Assembly (NCBI GenBank): GCA_900755865.1
Contig: CAAEHZ010000443.1
Coordinates: forward strand, 1 to 5,179
Reading direction: 5' to 3'
Source of the DNA: Lachnospiraceae bacterium
GTDB lineage: Bacteria; Bacillota; Clostridia; Lachnospirales; Lachnospiraceae
DNA length: 5,179 bases
Part shown: one piece after another, positions 4,197-5,179 of the stretch
How positions within the stretch are numbered: the first letter of the stretch is position 1
How the letters are laid out: each line of letters starts with the position of its first letter
Notes under the pieces: model-generated
The model's input: only the letters and a program-made list of their open reading frames with translations
Databases searched by the model: none
What the model was told of the DNA's origin: nothing
Position numbers and translations under genes: made by a program

Positions 4197-5179
4197 CGTC
4201 AGTTTGATTATGCACAGGTAAAAAATCCGGAATTTTTCAGGGAAAACAGAATGGATGCCCATTCCGACCATGTGTGGTATCGCAGCATGGAGGAGAAAGA
4301 AAAGGGAGAAAGTTCTTTCCGGGTCAGCTTAAACGGACTCTGGAAGTTTTCCTATGCAGTAAACTATGAGTCTGCGGTAAAGGGCTTTGAGGCATTGGAA
4401 TATGACTGCAGAGGCTGGGCGGATATCCGGGTACCGGCGCACATTCAGTTAGAGGGTTATGACAGTCCCCAGTATGTGAATATCCAGTATCCCTGGGACG
4501 GCAGGGAGCAGATAGAGCCGGGAGAGATACCGGAGCGCTTTAATCCGGTGGCAAGCTATGCGAAATATTTTTATGTTCCCGAGGGCTGGGGAGAAAATCC
4601 GGTGTACATTTCCTTTCAGGGAGTGGAGAGTGCCTTTGCGCTCTGGTGCAACGGCAGTTATGTGGGATACAGCGAGGACAGCTTTACCCCCTCGGAGTTT
4701 GACCTGACCTCATTTTTGCGGGAGGGAGAAAACAAGCTGGCAGTACAGGTGTTTAAGTGGTGCAGCAGCAGCTGGTGTGAGGACCAGGATTTCTTCCGGT
4801 TTTCCGGTATTTTCAGAGAGGTTTATCTGTACACTGTTCCCAAGACCCATTTATGGGACTTAAAAGTACAGACCCTGCTGGAAGAAGGGCTGGAGAAGGC
4901 AGAACTGGTGTTGGATATGAAACTTGCCGGCGAGGGAAAGGTCAGGGCAGTTCTCTGGCAGGAAGAAAAGCTGGAAGATTTTAAAGAGGCATGGCAGAAT
5001 CCGTTGAATCTGGGAATCTGAAAAAAAGAAGTGGCGGATATGGAGGCATCCATAAAGGAGGAGAATCATTTTGTGATTCCTGTGGAGAAGCCCCTTCTCT
5101 GGAGCGCGGAGGAGCCGAATCTTTATCAGCTTATCATAGAAGTACAGGATGAAAAGGGGAAAGTGACGGAAATCATTCC
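4194..5179 (+). pseudogene. lacZ: Beta-galactosidase LacZ (GH2), 5' part, interrupted by in-frame TGA; partial at window end
   Basis: LacZ hydrolyses lactose and other beta-galactosides in the cytoplasm. Residues 1-275 cover the jelly-roll sugar-binding domain and the start of the first Ig-like domain of a family of about 1000 aa. Visible LacZ landmarks are LNGLWKF (46-52), WCNGSYVGYSEDS (151-163, N153 matching E. coli N102) and WCEDQDFFRFSGIFREV (194-210, D199 matching E. coli D201, which contacts sugar and sodium). A TGA at 5019-5021 ends the frame after residue 275. The same frame then continues to the window end with PVEKPLLWSAEEPNLYQL, which matches E. coli VENPKLWSAEIPNLYR. The stop falls in a variable loop between conserved blocks, and the spacing between those blocks is close to that of E. 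coli. The catalytic TIM barrel is outside the window. As read, only an inactive fragment would be made, unless the TGA is an error or is suppressed. Identity as LacZ is firm. Pseudogene status is less sure. Confidence 0.85.

Noticed and set aside
5019..5021. UGA recoded as Trp or selenocysteine
   Set aside because: TGG is the Trp codon in all genes here, the position is in a variable LacZ loop with no expected Cys/Sec, and no SECIS-like hairpin was evident. A nonsense change or error is simpler.

Overview
The window looks like chromosomal DNA of a Gram-positive gut Clostridium relative, most likely Lachnospiraceae (Blautia/Dorea-like). I infer this from protein similarity recalled from memory, strong AGGAGG ribosome-binding sites, the infC-rpmI-rplT order behind an L20-type attenuator, and a two-part DUF1540 Cys-rich protein of the kind common in that family. 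No database search was run.

Layout, all on the + strand. Positions 1-167 are the C-terminal end of a small Cys-rich DUF1540 protein cut by the window edge. A textbook sigma-A promoter (196-224) then drives a leader RNA with a perfect terminator hairpin (326-350) and an upstream 8-nt segment that can pair with the hairpin's 5' arm. This is the expected architecture of the ribosomal protein L20 autoregulatory leader. It precedes infC (IF3, probably starting at an ATT codon at 382), rpmI (L35) and rplT (L20), closed by a terminator at 1542-1572.

A Cof-type HAD phosphatase gene begins at the end of that terminator. A single tRNA-Gly(CCC) with its own strong extended -10 promoter follows (2435-2505). 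The 230 bases after the tRNA hold no convincing gene. They contain a terminator-like hairpin, a cluster of same-orientation AATC-containing octamers with helical-turn spacing, and a possible promoter whose spacer is an inverted repeat.

The last part is a tight two-gene unit: pepD (aminoacyl-histidine/Xaa-His dipeptidase, M20 family) and, six bases later, lacZ (family GH2 beta-galactosidase). The lacZ reading frame is broken by one in-frame TGA at 5019-5021. The same frame continues afterwards with clear LacZ sequence to the window end, so the gene is either a nonsense-mutated pseudogene or carries a sequencing error.

Functionally the window joins a translation-machinery operon under feedback control with housekeeping catabolic genes. 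I found no CRISPR array, transposase or defence system. The items most worth checking are the lacZ stop codon, the repeat cluster after the tRNA, and the leader/ATT-start regulation of infC.
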